Shown here: positions 13,368 to 21,992 of the stretch, one piece after another
Layout: each line of letters opens with the position of its first letter
How positions within the stretch are numbered: the first letter of the stretch is position 1
Assembly (NCBI GenBank): GCA_003022505.1
Contig: PXTQ01000024.1
Span: 1 to 22,253 of the forward strand
Source of the DNA: Bacteroidetes bacterium QS_8_64_10
Lineage (GTDB): Bacteria > Bacteroidota > Rhodothermia > Rhodothermales > Salinibacteraceae
DNA: 22,253 bases
Reading direction: 5' to 3'
Notes under the pieces: generated by a model
Told to the model about the DNA's origin: nothing
The model's database searches: none
Seen by the model: only the letters and a program-made list of their open reading frames with translations
Made by a program: the position numbers and the translations under genes

Positions 13368-15836
13368 ATGTCGCAGTGGGATCACATCAAAACCATCCTG
13401 GATGGCGCGTTGGAGCGCGAGGGTGCGGCGCGGCGCGCTTATGTGGAGCAGGCCGACCTGGACGAAGCCGCGCGCGAAGAGGTCGAGTCGCTGCTGGCCG
13501 CCTACGACGAGAGCGAATCGTTTTTCGACACGTGGACGCGCGGCGAGCGGTCCGGCGTCGCGGGCGAGCGAAGGCGCATCGGGGCGTATCGCGTGCTGGA
13601 ACGCCTCGGACGCGGGGGCACGAGCGCCGTTTACCGCGCCGAGCGCGACGACGATCAGTTCCAGCGGCAGGTGGCCCTCAAGGTGCTGCATCGCGGGCGC
13701 GAAGACGCTGACTTTGCGCAGCGCTTCGTCTCGGAACGGCAGATCCTGGCCTCGCTGCATCACCCGCACATCGCGCAGCTCTACGACGGTGGCCTGACCG
13801 AGGACGGGCGGCCCTTCTTTGCGATGGAGCTGGTAGACGGACGACCCATCACGCAGTACTGCGCGGAAGAGGCGCTCTCGACACGCGAACGGCTGCAGCT
13901 GTTTCTCGGCGTGGTGGAAGCGGTGCGCTATGCGCATCGCAACCTGGTGGTGCACCGGGACCTGAAACCCACCAACATCCTCGTCGCTGACGACGGCACG
14001 CCCCAGCTGCTGGACTTTGGCATCGCCAAGCTGCTGGCCGAGGAGACGCCGCACACTCGCCCGCTCACGCAGACCGGCCAGTTGCTGATGACGCCGGAGT
14101 ACGCGGCCCCTGAACAGGTGACGGGCGAGGCGGTGACGACAGCTACGGACGTGTACCAGCTCGGCGTGCTGCTCTACGAACTGCTCGCGGGCCGCCGTCC
14201 CTACGAGTTCGAGACGAAGACGCCGAGCGTGATCGAAAAAGTCATCTTGCAAGAAGAACCGCCCCGGCCCTCGACGGCCGTCACGCGCGCCAATGAGGAC
14301 GGTGACACGGATCGTTTCGAGTCACGCCACCGTGCCGACGATGCGCTGCACAGCGACCTGGACACCATCGCGCTGAAAGCGCTGCGCAAGGAACCGGAGC
14401 GGCGCTACTCGTCGGCGGAGGCGATGATCGACGATGTGGAGCGGCACCTCGAAGGGCACCCGATTGCGGCGCGGCCTGCCACGTGGACCTATCAGGCGCG
14501 CAAGTTCGTGCAGCGCAATCGGTGGGGGGTGGGAGCCGCCGCCGGCTTTCTGGCGCTGCTGCTGGTCTACGCTGCCACCGTCACCGTGCAGGCCCAGCGC
14601 ATCGCGTCGGAACGTGACCGCGCCCAGGCCGCCACTGCAAAGGCGCAGCAGTCGGCCCAAAAATCGCAGCGAATGTCTCAATTTCTCGTCAGCCTTTTCG
14701 AGGAAGCCAACCCCCGCCGCTCCAGCGGAAAACTTACGGCGCGCGATCTGCTGGACGACGCGACGGCGCGGCTCGACACCAGCTTTTCCGGCAACGCCGT
14801 CGTCGAAGCTGACCTGCTCGAAGTGATTGGCAATGCGTACCGCAATCAGGGGCTTTACAGCAAAACCTACGAGCTGCACCGTCGCGCCCTCGCGCTTCGC
14901 AAGGAGAACGAAGCCCCGGACGACGTGCTGGCGACGGCGGAAAACAATGTGGGCGAGGCGCTCTACTACCTCGGACGCTACGACGAGGCGCAGTCGCATT
15001 ATCGGAGGTCGCTTAGCAAGCGCCGCCGCGTGCTGGATTCCAGCCACGTAGACATCGCGCAGAGCTTGAACAACTTGGCGCTCATCGACATCGAGAACGC
15101 TCGCTACAAACGAGCCAGGCGTCGCTACAGAGAGGCGCTTTCCATTTTCAAAAACAAGCTCGGTGAGGAGCACTGGCGCACGGTCAACGCGCTGAACAAC
15201 ATCGCGCAGGTTGAAGAACAGGCGGGCAACCCGGAGGCTGCCGAGCGCTACTACCGCAGGGCGCTGGAGTTGCGACGGCGCATCAGCGACGCCCCCGACC
15301 GCGACGCCGGCATCATTCTCAACAACCTCGGCGGCGTGCTGAAGAGCATGAAGCGGTTTGAGGAGGCGGAGGACGCACATCGCCGGGCGCTCGGCATTTT
15401 TCGGAAGGTGACGGCGAAAGGCGCTCCGTTTATCGGCCACGCGCTGGCAGGCCTCGCGCAGGCGAAGCGCGGGCAGAAGCAGTACGAGGAGGCTGAGCGC
15501 TTTTTCGAAGAGGCTCTCACGCATTATCGCAAGGCGCTCGCGGACGGCCACGAGCGCATCGCCAAGCCGCTGCTGGCCTGGGGGCGGATGCGGCTGGAGC
15601 GCGATCAGCCGGCGAAGGCCGAGCCGCTCCTGCGCGAGGCGTTGCACATCCGGCGCGCGGCCTTTCCCGAGGGACACCGGAAGACGGCGGAAGCACGGTG
15701 CGCGCTGTCCGCCGCTCTGACGACGCTTGGGCGTTACGAGGAGGCTGAAAGCACGCTGCTGGAAGGATACGACGCCCTCCGGCAGCAACGTGGAGCCCCA
15801 AGCCGGCGCGCGCTTCGGCCTACCGCGACCCTTTAG
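13368..15836 (+). CDS. Membrane Ser/Thr protein kinase with TPR repeats
   Basis: 822 residues from ATG 13368. Residues 1-60 form a helical lead common to this kinase class. The kinase domain (about 73-360) has the glycine loop GRGGTSAVYRA (81-91), VALK with Lys105, HRDLKPTN (196-203), DFGIAK (216-221) and APEQ (247-250), so it should be active. One membrane span lies at about 386-408 (WGVGAAAGFLALLLVYAATV), followed by a short coiled coil (409-435) and seven or eight TPR units from about 480 to 800 (for example NNVGEALYYLGRYDEAQSHY). The kinase is therefore inside the cell and the TPR part outside the inner membrane. It sits behind an ECF sigma factor, the usual pairing for this type, and probably phosphorylates it. 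Confidence 0.93.
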   Translation: MSQWDHIKTILDGALEREGAARRAYVEQADLDEAAREEVESLLAAYDESESFFDTWTRGERSGVAGERRRIGAYRVLERLGRGGTSAVYRAERDDDQFQRQVALKVLHRGREDADFAQRFVSERQILASLHHPHIAQLYDGGLTEDGRPFFAMELVDGRPITQYCAEEALSTRERLQLFLGVVEAVRYAHRNLVVHRDLKPTNILVADDGTPQLLDFGIAKLLAEETPHTRPLTQTGQLLMTPEYAAPEQVTGEAVTTATDVYQLGVLLYELLAGRRPYEFETKTPSVIEKVILQEEPPRPSTAVTRANEDGDTDRFESRHRADDALHSDLDTIALKALRKEPERRYSSAEAMIDDVERHLEGHPIAARPATWTYQARKFVQRNRWGVGAAAGFLALLLVYAATVTVQAQRIASERDRAQAATAKAQQSAQKSQRMSQFLVSLFEEANPRRSSGKLTARDLLDDATARLDTSFSGNAVVEADLLEVIGNAYRNQGLYSKTYELHRRALALRKENEAPDDVLATAENNVGEALYYLGRYDEAQSHYRRSLSKRRRVLDSSHVDIAQSLNNLALIDIENARYKRARRRYREALSIFKNKLGEEHWRTVNALNNIAQVEEQAGNPEAAERYYRRALELRRRISDAPDRDAGIILNNLGGVLKSMKRFEEAEDAHRRALGIFRKVTAKGAPFIGHALAGLAQAKRGQKQYEEAERFFEEALTHYRKALADGHERIAKPLLAWGRMRLERDQPAKAEPLLREALHIRRAAFPEGHRKTAEARCALSAALTTLGRYEEAESTLLEGYDALRQQRGAPSRRALRPTATL

Positions 15837-15965
15837 ACGACGAGTGACATCAACCCCAATTCATGATGTCGCTATGGGTTTCTCATGTGATATGGAGCGA
15901 TGCAGCGCGCTGCGTCGCTACCCGGGATGTGGATTCGGAGGCCCAAATTTTTGTCGCGTATCGAA

Positions 15966-16013
15966 CGCGCAAACGCTCCATCGCGCAACACGGAAACACG
16001 CAACGTCCCAAAG
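15966..16013 (+). repeat. Six-unit period-8 array
   Basis: Six 8-base words hold one register: CGCGCAAA (15966), CGCTCCAT, then CGCGCAAC (15982), ACGGAAAC, and ACGCAACG (15998) and TCCCAAAG. A CAA or AAAC core recurs in most of them. Confidence 0.65.
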
Positions 16014-16101
16014 GTCGACCCGAGCGGGAGGCGGTCACGCGGACACGAGCCGAAGGCGACTGGCGAAGTAAAGGATGCACGCACAGCCCTTGAGCGATTT
16101 G

Positions 16102-16120
16102 CCAAACAGCTTCTGAAGGT
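16102..16120 (+). repeat. 19-base copy of the 420-438 sequence
   Basis: CCAAACAGCTTCTGAAGGT is identical to 420-438. The bases before it (CCTTGAGCGATTTG) also match the inverted left end of the 268-432 element, so this locus combines features of both ends of that element. Confidence 0.7.
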
Positions 16121-16210
16121 CAAACGTCGAAGGTAGAGGTTGAGGGGCAAAAGAGAACAGACCGCCGGGTGCGAGCTTGTAAAAAGCAAGCGGCGATCCG
16201 GTGTGATCGT

Positions 16211-16254
16211 ACAAACGCAACAGCACGCTAACGCGAAACGCGCCAACGCAAACC
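16211..16254 (+). repeat. AACGC-word leader array of prmA
   Basis: Units of 8, 8, 8, 7 and 8 bases, most ending AACGC (for example ACAAACGC at 16211-16218, GCTAACGC at 16227-16234), lead to AAACC and the ATG at 16255. Confidence 0.65.
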
Positions 16255-17103
16255 ATGCCCACCGTCGAACTGTGCTTCGAGACCGCTGCCAGCGAGCAGG
16301 AGCGCCTGATCGCCGCGCTCGCGGGCCGGGGCTTTCACGGCTTCCGGCAAAGCGACCGCGCGCTGAAGGCGTATACCGATGCGGCCCGGTGGTCGTCGGA
16401 ACGGCGCAAGCGGCTGGCCGGAGAGTTACGCACGTCCGGCCTCCCGCCCTTCGAAGCGCGCGAGATCGCCGACGAGAACTGGAACGCCCGCTGGGAAGCA
16501 TCCATCGAGCCGGTCGCCGCCGGTCCGTTCCTGATTAAGCCGAGCTGGACGGACGCTCCACCCGCGCACACCGACAAGACCGCGTTGGAGATCGACCCGA
16601 AGATGAGCTTCGGTACCGGGCAGCACGCCTCCACGCGCCTCGCGCTGCGCCTTCTCGCAGACGTTGCGCGTCCCGGCGACCGCGTGCTGGATGCCGGCGC
16701 GGGCACGGGCATCCTCGCCATCGCCGCCGCCAGGCTGGGCGCGGCCCCGGCGCTGGCCTTCGACACGGACCCGCGCACCGAACAGGACGCGCGCGAGAAC
16801 ATCCGGCGTAACGGCGTCGGCGATCAGGTGACGTTTCGGGTGGGCGCGCTCTCGGGCGTGCCGGAGACGGGCTTCGACCTCGTGCTGGCGAACATCCGCC
16901 GCACCGTGCTTATCGAGTTGCTACCGGCCTTTGCGGAGAAGCTAAACGCAGATGGGCGCGTTGTGCTCTCCGGGCTGATGCGCGAGGGCCGCGACGTGAT
17001 GCTGGAAGCCGCTGCGGCTCATCGCTTTCAGGTGGTCGCGGAGCGCACCGAAGAGGACTGGTGGGCGGTGGCGCTGCGAGCGGGCGAGCGGGAGCGCGGA
17101 TGA
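16255..17103 (+). CDS. prmA: Ribosomal protein L11 methyltransferase (PrmA)
   Basis: 282 residues. PrmA trimethylates ribosomal protein L11 using S-adenosylmethionine. The N-terminal substrate-recognition part ends at about 85 with ADENWNARWEASIEP, the usual NW-x-x-x-W linker. EIDPKMSFGTGQHASTRLAL (112-131) is the PrmA signature that precedes the methyltransferase fold; most relatives have GTGTH or GTGQH here. The SAM-binding loop is VLDAGAGTGILAIAAARLGA (144-163) and the catalytic-side motif is LVLANIRRTVL (209-219). ATG 16255 follows the AACGC leader array directly. The prmA gene stands alone, between the kinase and the convergent histidine kinase gene. Confidence 0.93.
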   Translation: MPTVELCFETAASEQERLIAALAGRGFHGFRQSDRALKAYTDAARWSSERRKRLAGELRTSGLPPFEAREIADENWNARWEASIEPVAAGPFLIKPSWTDAPPAHTDKTALEIDPKMSFGTGQHASTRLALRLLADVARPGDRVLDAGAGTGILAIAAARLGAAPALAFDTDPRTEQDARENIRRNGVGDQVTFRVGALSGVPETGFDLVLANIRRTVLIELLPAFAEKLNADGRVVLSGLMREGRDVMLEAAAAHRFQVVAERTEEDWWAVALRAGERERG

Positions 17104-17362
17104 GGGGGGAGCAGGCCTTGAGCAAGTAAGAACTAAAGATGGTCCATTTGGAGCGGCCTCGTTTGGACGCCGCACGAACGATCTCACGCTCGAGCGCGAA
17201 GCCGGCGGGCCGTGGAAGGTGACGAAAGCCTCGGGGACCGCTTGGTCAGACGGCATTGACTGCAGAGTGAAAGGAGCCGACTGCAGCTGAAGACGAAAGA
17301 CCAATGATCTACGAGCTCCCCGTCGCTCTGATCCGCCGTCGTTTCGCGGGCCTGCTTGCACG

Positions 17363-19405
17363 CTATCGCTGACCTTGGCTCAAGACCTCGGCGCTGGAGA
17401 GCGCGTCGCCCAAGGTGCTCAGGAGCGCCTGCTTCTTGAACGGCTCGTCGAGGTAGTGATCGAAGCCGTCTGCCACGTACTGCTCACGAGCGCCCGGAGC
17501 GCCCTGCTTGTCAATGGCGACGACCGGGCGCGTCTCGAGGCCGTCAAAGGCGCGCAGTTCGCTAATCAGATCGGCGGCGGCGCGCTTCTCGTGCAGGCGC
17601 ACGTCCATTAGCACCACGTCGTAGGCGGTCAGCTGCGTGCGCTTGCGCACCGCCTCCAGGTCGCGCGCGAAATCCGCCTGAAAGTGCGGCTCCAGAAGGC
17701 GACGGAAGAGCTGCTGCGCGTCGGGGTCGTTCTCGATGGCGAGCAGGTGGGGGCGGTGCTCCTCTTCGTCGGTCACGTCCGTGAAGGCTTTGGGGAAGGA
17801 AATCGTGAACATAGTTCCCTCGCCCTTCTCCGTATCGACGGAGACCTCTCCGTCCATCATGTCGATCAGGCGCTTGACGACGGCCAGCCCCACGCCGACG
17901 CCCTCGAAGTTACCGCCCATGCTGTTCTGCTCCTGGCGGAACTCGTCGAAGAGATGCGGCAGGAATTCGTCCTCGATGCCGACGCCCGTGTCCATGATGC
18001 GCACCTCGGCGCGCCCGTCGCTCTCGTCGATCTCCACGAACACGCCGCCCTCGTCTGTAAACTTGACGGCATTGCCGATCAGCCCGTGCAGGACGCGCTG
18101 CAGGCTCGACGGGTCAAGCCGCGCCAGCACTTCGTCCTGCATGGCGTGGGCACGGAGGAAAATGCTCTTCTCGGCGGCCTCCTCTTGCAGATCTTCGACG
18201 ACTGCTTCCGACTTTTCGGAAAGGTTGAGCACCTGCGGGCGCATATCCAGTTCGTCCGCGTCCAACCCGGCGAGGTCGAGCATGGCATTCAGGCTGTTGA
18301 GGAGGCGTCGTCCGCTCTCGCCGATAATGTCGACCAGGTCTTGCTGCTCGTCGGGTACTTCCTGTTCCAAGATCTCGGCGGCTCCTTTGATGCCAGTAAG
18401 CGGCGTGCGGAATTCGTGCGAGAGGTTTTCCAGAAAGCGCGCTTTGAGCGATTGGAAGTCATCCGTGCCCTCGTTGAGTTTGCGAATCCGTTCGTTTTTT
18501 TTCTCCAGAGCCGTGCGGTCCAGCCCAAACGTAGCGATGGCGTACACCTCGCCCTGCTGGTCGAGCATGGGCGCATAGAAGCGGTCGAAGTGGCGGCGCG
18601 TGTCGTCGTCGGGCATGGAGAGCGATTCTTGCAGGTGCACGCGCTCGTTCATGGCGGCTGCGCGCTTGCGATGGGAGCGCCGTCGCAGGGCTACTTCGGG
18701 GTGCCAGCCCATCTTCTTGCAGAGGTCTACGTCCGTTTTCTGCGTGAGCCAGTCCATGCTCACCCGCCCCTGCGCGAACTCGTCGTTGGCGTGCAGGTAC
18801 TGGCCCTCCGGCGTCAGAATGGCGACCTCCAGCGGAAGCTGGCTGATCGTCTGGCGGTGAAACTGCCTGAACAAAGTAGCCTTCTCGCGGTCGTCGGTCA
18901 CGTCGTACACTGACGTCAGGTAGTAGGAGGCCTCCGCGATCTCCATGTTGCTCATCTCGACGCGGTAGTACGTTGGAGCGCCTTCTTCGTGCTCACGGGT
19001 AGCTTCAAAGGAAATCGATTCGTTCTTCTCAACGCGCTCCGGCAGGTTGGTCCAGTCCGGCTTGCCGAGGTGCTGCAAGACGTGCTGGAAGTTGCGCCGG
19101 AGCACGTCCTTGCCCAGCAGGCGTTCGGTCGCTCCGTTCACCTGCACGACGCGCAAGTCCTGGTCGAGCAAGAGCATGGGCGTCGGAGCGTTCTCAAACA
19201 TTTTCTCGAAGCGCGACGAACGCCTCCGGCGCCACGCCTGCACCAAGTAGCTACCCCCGACGATAACGGCAAGCACCAGAAGCCCCACGGCCAGCACGCT
19301 CCACGTCCAGCCCGCGGGTTGCGGAACCTGTTGTTGGAGCGCCCCTTGTTCAGTGCCGGCCGTGGCGGCGATCATCGCTTGCGGTACGTTCAGGAGAGAA
19401 GACAT
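17363..19405 (-). CDS. Hybrid sensor histidine kinase with two PAS-like domains and a degenerate receiver
   Basis: 680 residues from ATG 19405; the frame is open to a TTG at 19483 but those codons lie in leader repeat. A short N-terminal outside part is followed by one membrane span at about 33-58, a PAS domain (about 65-170, FEKMFENAPTPMLLLDQDLR), a second PAS-like domain (about 185-300, LPLEVAILTPEGQYLHANDE), and the kinase core: H-box LENLSHEFRTPLTGIKGAAE with His330, N-box GLIGNAVKFTDEGG, G1 MDTGVGIED and G2 GVGVGLAVVK. A receiver domain (551-664) has Asp601 in VVLMDVRL. The usual receiver Lys is Glu654 (YLDEPF) and the usual Thr is Asp632 (VVAID), so it is atypical. No separate response regulator gene is adjacent. 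Confidence 0.92.
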   Translation of the reverse strand: MSSLLNVPQAMIAATAGTEQGALQQQVPQPAGWTWSVLAVGLLVLAVIVGGSYLVQAWRRRRSSRFEKMFENAPTPMLLLDQDLRVVQVNGATERLLGKDVLRRNFQHVLQHLGKPDWTNLPERVEKNESISFEATREHEEGAPTYYRVEMSNMEIAEASYYLTSVYDVTDDREKATLFRQFHRQTISQLPLEVAILTPEGQYLHANDEFAQGRVSMDWLTQKTDVDLCKKMGWHPEVALRRRSHRKRAAAMNERVHLQESLSMPDDDTRRHFDRFYAPMLDQQGEVYAIATFGLDRTALEKKNERIRKLNEGTDDFQSLKARFLENLSHEFRTPLTGIKGAAEILEQEVPDEQQDLVDIIGESGRRLLNSLNAMLDLAGLDADELDMRPQVLNLSEKSEAVVEDLQEEAAEKSIFLRAHAMQDEVLARLDPSSLQRVLHGLIGNAVKFTDEGGVFVEIDESDGRAEVRIMDTGVGIEDEFLPHLFDEFRQEQNSMGGNFEGVGVGLAVVKRLIDMMDGEVSVDTEKGEGTMFTISFPKAFTDVTDEEEHRPHLLAIENDPDAQQLFRRLLEPHFQADFARDLEAVRKRTQLTAYDVVLMDVRLHEKRAAADLISELRAFDGLETRPVVAIDKQGAPGAREQYVADGFDHYLDEPFKKQALLSTLGDALSSAEVLSQGQR

Positions 19406-19460
19406 GAGCCGAACTTTGCTGCGGTGAAAAGGTGTCGTCTGGCGGACGATGGGGGGCTGT

Positions 19461-19484
19461 TGATCCGTGAGCGGATTGCTCAAG
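19461..19484 (-). repeat. 24-base leader sequence shared with fxsA
   Basis: TGATCCGTGAGCGGATTGCT plus four bases matches 1566-1589 in 22 of 24 positions. In both cases it lies upstream of a minus-strand gene: adjacent to the start for fxsA, and 55 bases before ATG 19405 here. Confidence 0.6.
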
Positions 19485-19532
19485 TCGGTGGGGAAAAGCC
19501 GCGAGGTAGAAATTTAGCTTTCCATGCTCGGC

Positions 19533-19820
19533 TCAAGGCAAGTCGCAAGAATTGTGCGACGTCACCTGATCCGCCGTTGTGCGGCTGGGGGGTTCTACCC
19601 ATCGTCGTGTAGAAATGAGCACGACGTGGCCCACAGGTCGCCCTGTTCGGCTTTGAGGTGTGAAAAGTTTACCGGCGAAAAAACTGCACAACTCACGCAC
19701 TGGATCTGCCGGTTTACTTTTTTGCAAGTCGCGTGCTCGGCTCATGCGCACGGATGTGACCTGAAGGTAGAAGTAATCAACGAGCGGCCCCGCGTCGATA
19801 AGCGTTTCAGTCTTTGCCAT
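19533..19820 (-). pseudogene. Remnant of a PIN-domain (VapC-type) toxin
   Basis: ATG 19820 overlaps the last 14 bases of the antitoxin-like gene, as in many toxin-antitoxin pairs. The first 17 residues, MAKTETLIDAGPLVDYF, match the start of PIN ribonucleases, including the first catalytic Asp in LIDAGPLV. After that the sequence (YLQVTSVRMSRARDLQKS and so on) has no PIN character and the later acidic residues are absent, although the frame happens to stay open to 19533. The break lies at about 19768-19770. I read it as a toxin gene cut off after its first strand, with unrelated intergenic sequence behind. Functional toxicity is not expected. Confidence 0.6.
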
Positions 19821-20076
19821 AGTCTTCCATGTGCTTCGGGTTCGTAGAAAGATCGGTGGGAAGGTTCGGATCGTCAATGGAGCCGCACAGATCCTCGGTG
19901 AGTTCGAGCACGGAGCCGGGCTGCGCTTCGATAGGCTCGTCGTCCTCGCTCGGCTCCAGCTCGCGCTGCACGGCTTCCAGCACGGCGTCCTTCTGCTCCG
20001 ATAGCTGCTCGATGTCGCGCTTCTGGGCGGGCGTCAGGCGCATTCCGAACCATTTCTCGTTTTTGGTTTCTGGCAT
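19807..20076 (-). CDS. Antitoxin-like small acidic protein, partner of a lost PIN toxin
   Basis: 89 residues from ATG 20076; the frame is open further upstream but that part is arginine- and cysteine-rich and non-coding in look. The N-terminus (KWFGMRLTPAQKRDIEQLSE) resembles a small helical DNA-binding or dimerisation unit. The C-terminus (LCGSIDDPNLPTDLSTNPKH, then MEDYGKD) has the 'GS...DLSTNPK..E.(F/Y)G' ending that I know from antitoxin-like genes placed directly before PIN toxins. The stop overlaps the toxin remnant's start. It would bind and neutralise the toxin and repress its own promoter (inference). The strand carries no Shine-Dalgarno sequence before the ATG. Now apparently an orphan. 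Confidence 0.65.
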   Translation of the reverse strand: MPETKNEKWFGMRLTPAQKRDIEQLSEQKDAVLEAVQRELEPSEDDEPIEAQPGSVLELTEDLCGSIDDPNLPTDLSTNPKHMEDYGKD

Positions 20077-20168
20077 CGTTTCGGGAGGAAAAGTGAACAG
20101 GCAACGAGGAGGGGTGCAACGAGCTTCCCTGCGCCGTGTTGCAACGAGACCGGAGCCGTTACAACAGC

Positions 20169-20202
20169 AAAAGCCCGCCCCTCCTTGCTCGGAGAGACGG
20201 GC
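20169..20202 (-). terminator. Intrinsic terminator, second of a tandem pair
   Basis: On the minus strand GCCCGTCTCTCC (20202-20191) pairs over 12 bp, with some G-T pairs, with GGAGGGGCGGGC (20184-20173). The loop is 6 bases and the stem is followed by TTTT. It lies downstream of the 105-residue gene and upstream of the antitoxin-like gene. Confidence 0.75.
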
Positions 20203-20211
20203 CTGCTGGTG

Positions 20212-20237
20212 AAAAAAGAACCGCTCCGTCAGAGCGG
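20212..20237 (-). terminator. Intrinsic terminator at the end of the 105-residue gene
   Basis: On the minus strand CCGCTC (20237-20232) pairs with GAGCGG (20226-20221) across TGACG, which contains the stop codon of the gene. It is followed by TTCTTTTTT. The hairpin therefore starts inside the coding sequence. Confidence 0.75.
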
Positions 20238-20546
20238 GTCGATCTCGCGGCGCACCTGAACGGGCAGGTGAGCTGCCGCGCGTGTGGCGTCCGGCTCCTC
20301 CAGGTCCAGGTAGTGCTCCGCATCGTCGAGCATCGCCGCAACGCGCAACATTTGAGGCCACAGGTTCGGCATCAGCTTATCGGCGGCGGGATCGAGCGTT
20401 TGGGTGAAATACAGAAGATCCGCTTGCGCAAATCCTTCGGGATCGTCGGATTCCGGTGGCGGAAGGTGGGGATGCTGCGTGCGGTAATCGACGTCACCGT
20501 CGGGATGGGTATAGCTCCTGCGAGTCTCACCGCGCCGGCCTTTCAT
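20229..20546 (-). CDS. Small protein of unknown function
   Basis: 105 residues from ATG 20546. The N-terminal 35 residues are basic, then polar and proline-rich (TQHPHLPPPESDD). The rest is a helical segment (FAQADLLYFTQTLDPAADKL, then MPNLWPQMLRVAAMLDDAEH), ending VQVRREIDPL. No signal peptide, membrane segment or known domain was recognised. Two intrinsic terminators close it, the first overlapping the stop codon, which supports a real transcription unit. Upstream on the same strand is the CAU tRNA with its own terminator, so the gene needs its own promoter in the 20547-20600 gap. TATGTTGC there is only a partial match to a Bacteroidota -7 box. Confidence 0.6.
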   Translation of the reverse strand: MKGRRGETRRSYTHPDGDVDYRTQHPHLPPPESDDPEGFAQADLLYFTQTLDPAADKLMPNLWPQMLRVAAMLDDAEHYLDLEEPDATRAAAHLPVQVRREIDPL

Positions 20547-20602
20547 TCATGTGCAACATAAGAAGCGAGACGGAAAGTTTAACCTATGGTTTTACCTCAC
20601 GC

Positions 20603-20644
20603 AATAAGAAAAGCCGCAAACCCTGTGTTTGAAGGGTTTGCGGC
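20603..20644 (-). terminator. Terminator of the CAU tRNA gene
   Basis: GCCGCAAACCCT (20613-20624) and AGGGTTTGCGGC (20633-20644) form a perfect 12-bp stem with an 8-base loop. Read on the minus strand it is followed by TTTTCTTATT. It lies 10 bases after the tRNA 3' end. Confidence 0.9.
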
Positions 20645-20654
20645 AAGGGAAGTG

Positions 20655-20727
20655 TGGACCCGGCAGGATTCGAACCTGCGACCTACCGGTTATGAGCCGG
20701 CAGCTCTAACCGCTGAGCTACGGGTCC
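20655..20727 (-). tRNA. tRNA with CAU anticodon, Ile2-like (or elongator Met)
   Basis: 73 bases fold as a complete cloverleaf: acceptor GGACCCG/CGGGTCC, D arm GCTC/GAGC, anticodon stem GCCGG/CCGGT around CTCATAA (anticodon CAT), T arm GCAGG-TTCGAAT-CCTGC, and discriminator A. CCA is not encoded. The anticodon alone cannot separate Met from the lysidine-modified Ile2 tRNA. The acceptor pairs C4-G69 and C5-G68, known recognition features for the TilS enzyme in E. coli Ile2, and the GGACC start as in B. subtilis Ile2, favour tRNA-Ile2 (inference). It is not an initiator tRNA, since the first base pair is G-C and the anticodon stem lacks three G-C pairs at its loop end. Confidence 0.93.
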
Positions 20728-20740
20728 TCCCTTCTTTCAG

Positions 20741-20810
20741 GTATGTAGGTATGTAGGTGTTACGTGTGAAGAGGGGTATGTTTTCGCTTCCATACCTCCA
20801 CACATTCCAC
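20741..20810. repeat. Period-8 words in both orientations between kbl and the tRNA
   Basis: GTATGTAG occurs twice in tandem (20741-20756), followed by GTGTTACG. Near 20790-20812 the opposite-strand words appear (CATACCTCC, then ACACATTCC). The two sides can pair imperfectly, so this may end kbl transcription. Similar words (GGTATGGAGGTGTGGAAGG) are at 246-264. Confidence 0.5.
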
Positions 20811-21990
<1,180 letters not shown>

Positions 21991-21992
21991 GG

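Larger units (their letters stand above)
15837..16254. other. Intergenic region before prmA with repeats, no gene
   Basis: The 418 bases contain GACATCA/TGATGTC inverted 7-mers (15846-15870), a near-perfect palindrome at 15897-15918, the period-8 array 15966-16013, the CCAAACAGCTTCTGAAGGT copy at 16102-16120, and the AACGC leader array before prmA. Open frames here are short and read through the arrays, so I regard none as genes. Confidence 0.55.

Noticed and set aside
17304..17372. 22-codon open frame (MIYELPVALIRRRFAGLLARYR) after prmA
   Set aside because: Protein-like amphipathic look, but very short, no leader array, and it runs into the histidine kinase stop. Too little to call a gene.
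20090..20096. GGAGGAAAAG as ribosome binding site
   Set aside because: It lies on the plus strand, while the adjacent gene (start 20076) is on the minus strand.
20655..20727. tRNA as attachment site of an integrated element
   Set aside because: No duplicated tRNA end, integrase or foreign cargo is seen on either side.
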